From Ehretia macrophylla (Eukaryota > Streptophyta > Magnoliopsida > Boraginales > Ehretiaceae), in NCBI GenBank assembly GCA_037974665.1, contig CM075771.1, forward strand, positions 35,510,425 through 35,574,424: 64,000 nucleotides of DNA. The letters run 5' to 3'. The notes under the pieces were generated by a model. The model worked only from the letters and a program-made list of their open reading frames with translations. It did no database searches and was not told the origin of the DNA. The first letter of the stretch is position 1; each line of letters opens with the position of its first letter. This document shows positions 60,890 to 64,000 of the stretch, in pieces. The translations under genes and the position numbers were made by a program.

Positions 60890-62140
60890 TTTTTTTTTTG
60901 GTTGAAGGGAGGTTTAGCTAAGGGAGGTCTAACTCTTAGCTAGAGGCCGTTGGTGACTCTGAGGGTCGTGTCCCCTTATTTATCCTTCTCAAGCTGAATC
61001 CGCAAAAATACAGGGGGTTGGTCCAAGTAATATTCTCCAATTGGTTGATCAAGGCTGAAGTTGGCAAGTAAATCTGCACACTTATTTGCCTCTCTATAGA
61101 TATGATTCACCTGGAAGCTCGGATGTTATTGGAGAATACTTTGACAATCTTCAATCCATGCTCTCCATGGACAGTTGTTGGAGGTGTTGTTCTGGAGCAT
61201 ATGAATAAGCATCAGGGAGTCAGTTTCAATCTCCACATTTGTGGCTCGCATTTGTACTAACTTCTTCATTCCCAGCCACATTGCAGCCACTTCAGCAGTA
61301 ATGTTAGAGGCAATACCCATGTTGTAAGTGAAGCCCAACACCCAGTTTCCTTGCTTGTTCTTGATCAAACCACCTGTTGCTGCTAATCCAGGGTCGCCAT
61401 TTGCGCAACCATCTATATTCAATTTCCAACCATCTATTGGTTTAAGCCATTGTACTTCGATGTGTCTCAGTTGTCTTATGGATGCAGTATTTGTACTCTT
61501 ATTCCAAGCATTCACCATATCTCTTGCATAATTGACAATGAAGGAGGCAGCTTCATATGGGCTTGGTTCACTCTCTCTCTTGTAGCGCTTATCATTTCTC
61601 CATCTCCAAATCCACTAAACAGAGGCTGCAAAAATCAGATTCCAAGCCACTCCTTGCACCTTCCTTGTCTTTCAAAGGTTATAACTAATCCAAGTCAACC
61701 AAGGGAGATTATCAAAATCATATTGTTGATCATGGGGCAGAAGTCGCATCCAAATTTGGTTGACATACTAGCATCTACGAAACAAATGGTCTGCGTCTTC
61801 ATTTGGAGTTTCGCAAGCAGTACATGACAGATCGGTACCAATACATTTCTTATTCAATTGTTAGGCAGTAGCAAGTTTGTTAAGAATTAGACGCCAGAGA
61901 AAAATTCGGATCCTTTGAGTTATGTGAAGCTTCCAAATCACACCCCAGTCAAAGTCGTTGCTTGGTGCTTCATTGTTCACCATTTGATATGCAGATTTTA
62001 CTGAGAAAGTTCATGAAGTGCTGTTGTTCCAAGATGTGCAATCGCTCTCCTCATCCCCAATTCGAAACCTAATAGAAGCAATCTGAAGCAATAATTGATT
62101 GGGCAGAAGATGTTGAAAGCTAGACCGATTCCAAGATCCA
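60890..62140 (-). mobile_element. 5'-truncated LINE (non-LTR retrotransposon)
   Basis: On the minus strand: a zf-RVT-like region, an RNase H domain, a stop at 60976-60978, then a short non-coding tail ending in an A-run (60899-60890). No reverse transcriptase is found upstream, so only the 3' end was copied, as is usual for LINEs. Confidence 0.75.
60976..62000 (-). pseudogene. LINE ORF2 C-terminus: zf-RVT and RNase H, broken
   Basis: About 61970-61780 reads WKLHITQRIRIFLWRLILNK, then a C-x2-C...H...C set (CTACETPNEDADHLFRRC), typical of zf-RVT. It is broken by stops. From 61518 to 61126 an open stretch gives an RNase H fold with DED residues in LNIDGCANGDPG, ITAEVAAMWLG and IETDSLML. A TAA at 61126-61128 interrupts it, and the frame then resumes with YREANKCADLLANFS to the final stop. 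Confidence 0.8.
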
Positions 62141-62144
62141 TCAT

Positions 62145-62723
62145 ACTTTTAGTTCAAGTATCATTCAAATTCTAGTAGAGGACAAATACATCCTTTTGAC
62201 TTGCTTTTTACATTTTTAGTCATAAAAGGGGGAAGGTATCGAAACACATGAAATTGGTAGAAGAATTTCAAATCATAAGAGGATTATGGGTATTCTACAC
62301 AAACCATAAAATAATCTTCTTTTTTTTTGGGTCAAATTTAAAGAGAACTTCCATAAAATGCAAATGACTATAGTGGATCACCCATCTCTAGTAAGAGTGG
62401 GATCAACATACAAAAAGGGTGCAAGAGTAGAAGGTACATTTGAGTACCAAACAAACACCTTTGTCTTGCTATTCTTCACGTCTCATTTTTTTTAGTTCGT
62501 AGAACTAAAAATTAAGGAGCTGACTGAAATGTTAAAAGCTTTAAGGGGGGATGTTGGCATAAATTTGGTAAATCGATCTATGTTTCTATGAGTATGTAAA
62601 GTAGTTTTTTATTCGACAATATTGATATTTCCTTCCATTCTTCAAGTCATACGTATGGTGTATAAATTGATGGGGAGACCTATTTAGATTCTATCGAGTT
62701 GTATGAAAGAATGGTTCTATAAA
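62145..62723. other. Spacer, no gene seen
   Basis: Nothing recognised between the LINE and the next MITE. Confidence 0.5.
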
Positions 62724-62732
62724 TAAAAAATA

Positions 62733-63193
62733 GGGTGAAGTGCATCAGACTCCCTTGTACTTTAGCGAAAGTGCACAACACTCCCCTATAGTTTAAAAAC
62801 CCCCTGAGTTAGTCCTTGTAGTTTTTCAAAAGTGCACAATACCCCCCTACCGTTAAAAAATCCGTTAAATTTAACGGAGAGTGTACTTCACACGCGTTAA
62901 GTGATATTTTTTTTTTTTTAACAAATTTATTCATTAAATAATTATATGAATTGACCAAATTACTATTTTTTTTTTGGGCCTAAACAAAAGAGGAAATGGC
63001 AAAAGAGAGAAATGAAAAAAATGAGGGTATTTACGTATTTTTTACAAAATTCGTTAAATATGACGGATTTTATAACTGTAGGGGGTGTTGTACACTTTTA
63101 AAAAATATAGGGACTAGTTCAGGGAGTTTTTGAACTATAAAAGGGTGTTGTGCACTTTCGTTAAAGTATAAGAGGGTTTGGTACACTTCATCC
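62733..63193. mobile_element. Mutator-like MITE, family B copy 2
   Basis: A 461-bp element with ends GGGTGAAGTGCATCAGAC and the inverse of GGATGAAGTGTACCAAACC. Internal text (GTTAAAAAATCCGTTAAATT, ACTAGTTCAGGGAGTTTTTG) matches 15517-16233. Flanking 9-mers are TAAAAAATA (62724-62732) and TAAAAAATT (63194-63202), one mismatch. It lacks the C-rich and TG/TA tracts of copy 1, which explains its smaller size. Confidence 0.85.
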
Positions 63194-63202
63194 TAAAAAA
63201 TT

Positions 63203-64000
63203 TATAAATAGGCCAAAAAAGATAAACAATGAAACCGTGAAAGGGAGTAGGAAAGGAAGACACAAAATGCCAAAATTTGGATAAGGTGTAATAAATATCT
63301 CAACTGAACTCCTAATTTAAGGAGATGAGACAACATATATATTATTGGGACGTTTACTTCTTGTAATGATTCTTCATTCTCAATAATTATATTTTTGGGA
63401 TTCACTTTTTTGAGAATTTTATAAAATTCTACGAACCAAATATCTCTTATATATATATGATCACTCGCGTTGTCATTTGTAATTTTTCACGCAACACCCA
63501 CAATTCAAATATCTAATACATGTATTTTAGTTGAAATCAGAGTCTTTTTGATTTATATATATAGCCTTTGAAAGTAAAGGTCAAAATTTTGGATGAACAA
63601 ATAATACAAACTATAACAACCACACCTTCTCACACCTTCTCAGTGGGGTTCGACCAAACCCCTGAAAAAATTCAATTGCTTTGAAAGTTTCTGCTATGTA
63701 TATGTAATGTAGTCTACAAAGCTTCTAAAGCTTAACACGCTACTAGATTTTTTTTTTTTTTTTTTTTATCGATTATGACACTTAAAATTGTTATAAGAAA
63801 AAAAAATCAATGCAAATTACTTTAGCTGTAATACATGGCTCCATTATTAGTTCTCTACTGTAACCTTTTTTTTTTTATAACTAGTAAGCAACAGTTTAGA
63901 AAACCAATATAATTTGTTTTAAAACCATTACAGAAAAGTATTCTACTAATAAAAAGTGATAAAAAATTAAGTTTATAGATTTTATTGACTTTTTCATTTT
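63203..64000. other. AT-rich end of the window, no gene seen
   Basis: Poly-T tracts near 63750-63767 and 63868-63877 only. Confidence 0.5.

Noticed and set aside
61126..61518. Stand-alone host RNase H gene
   Set aside because: A zf-RVT remnant upstream, in-frame stops and a terminal A-run place it in a truncated LINE.

Overview
The window is nuclear DNA of a core eudicot plant. The evidence is intron-rich genes with GT-AG splicing, plant-only families (class III G-gamma, subtilase SBT1, RLCK-VII kinase), a plant tRNA-Ser(GCT), and many plant transposable elements in AT-rich spacers. I cannot name the species. Four host protein genes and one tRNA gene are well supported. Everything else I can identify is mobile DNA, its relics, or simple repeats.

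Layout: 0-3.2 kb holds the 3' end of a copia-type LTR element and a small TRIM. 3.2-7.5 kb is an AGG3-like class III G-protein gamma subunit gene on the plus strand, five exons, with a Cys-rich tail. 8.9-13.4 kb is an SBT1.8-like secreted subtilase on the minus strand, two exons, whose intron carries two MITEs. 14.2-16.5 kb holds two Mutator-like non-autonomous elements with clean 9-bp target-site duplications and a small tandem array. 20.5-30.3 kb is a complete but decayed Ty3/gypsy element of Tat type, in minus orientation, with a 5-bp target-site duplication. It also carries an antisense, intron-bearing gene. 32.6 kb is tRNA-Ser(GCT). 34.9-38.8 kb is RBX1 on the minus strand, five exons, with a hAT relic in intron 3. 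39.6-49.1 kb is an almost continuous run of non-coding elements and probable solo LTRs. 49.5-55.8 kb is an intact RIPK-like kinase gene with a broken tandem copy downstream of it, both minus strand. 56.8-64 kb holds a SINE, further MITEs, a LINE 3' end and another Mutator-like MITE.

The host genes do not form a pathway. AGG3 acts in heterotrimeric G-protein signalling at the membrane, SBT1.8 in the apoplast, RBX1 in cullin-RING ubiquitin ligases, and RIPK in immune and receptor signalling. Their grouping matches, from memory, two Arabidopsis neighbourhoods: AGG3 with RBX1 on chromosome 5, and SBT1.8 with RIPK on chromosome 2.

Exon borders were set by hand from splice consensus, reading frame and family conservation. 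The four spliced reading frames close with no internal stop (213, 757, 124 and 448 residues). No searches were run.
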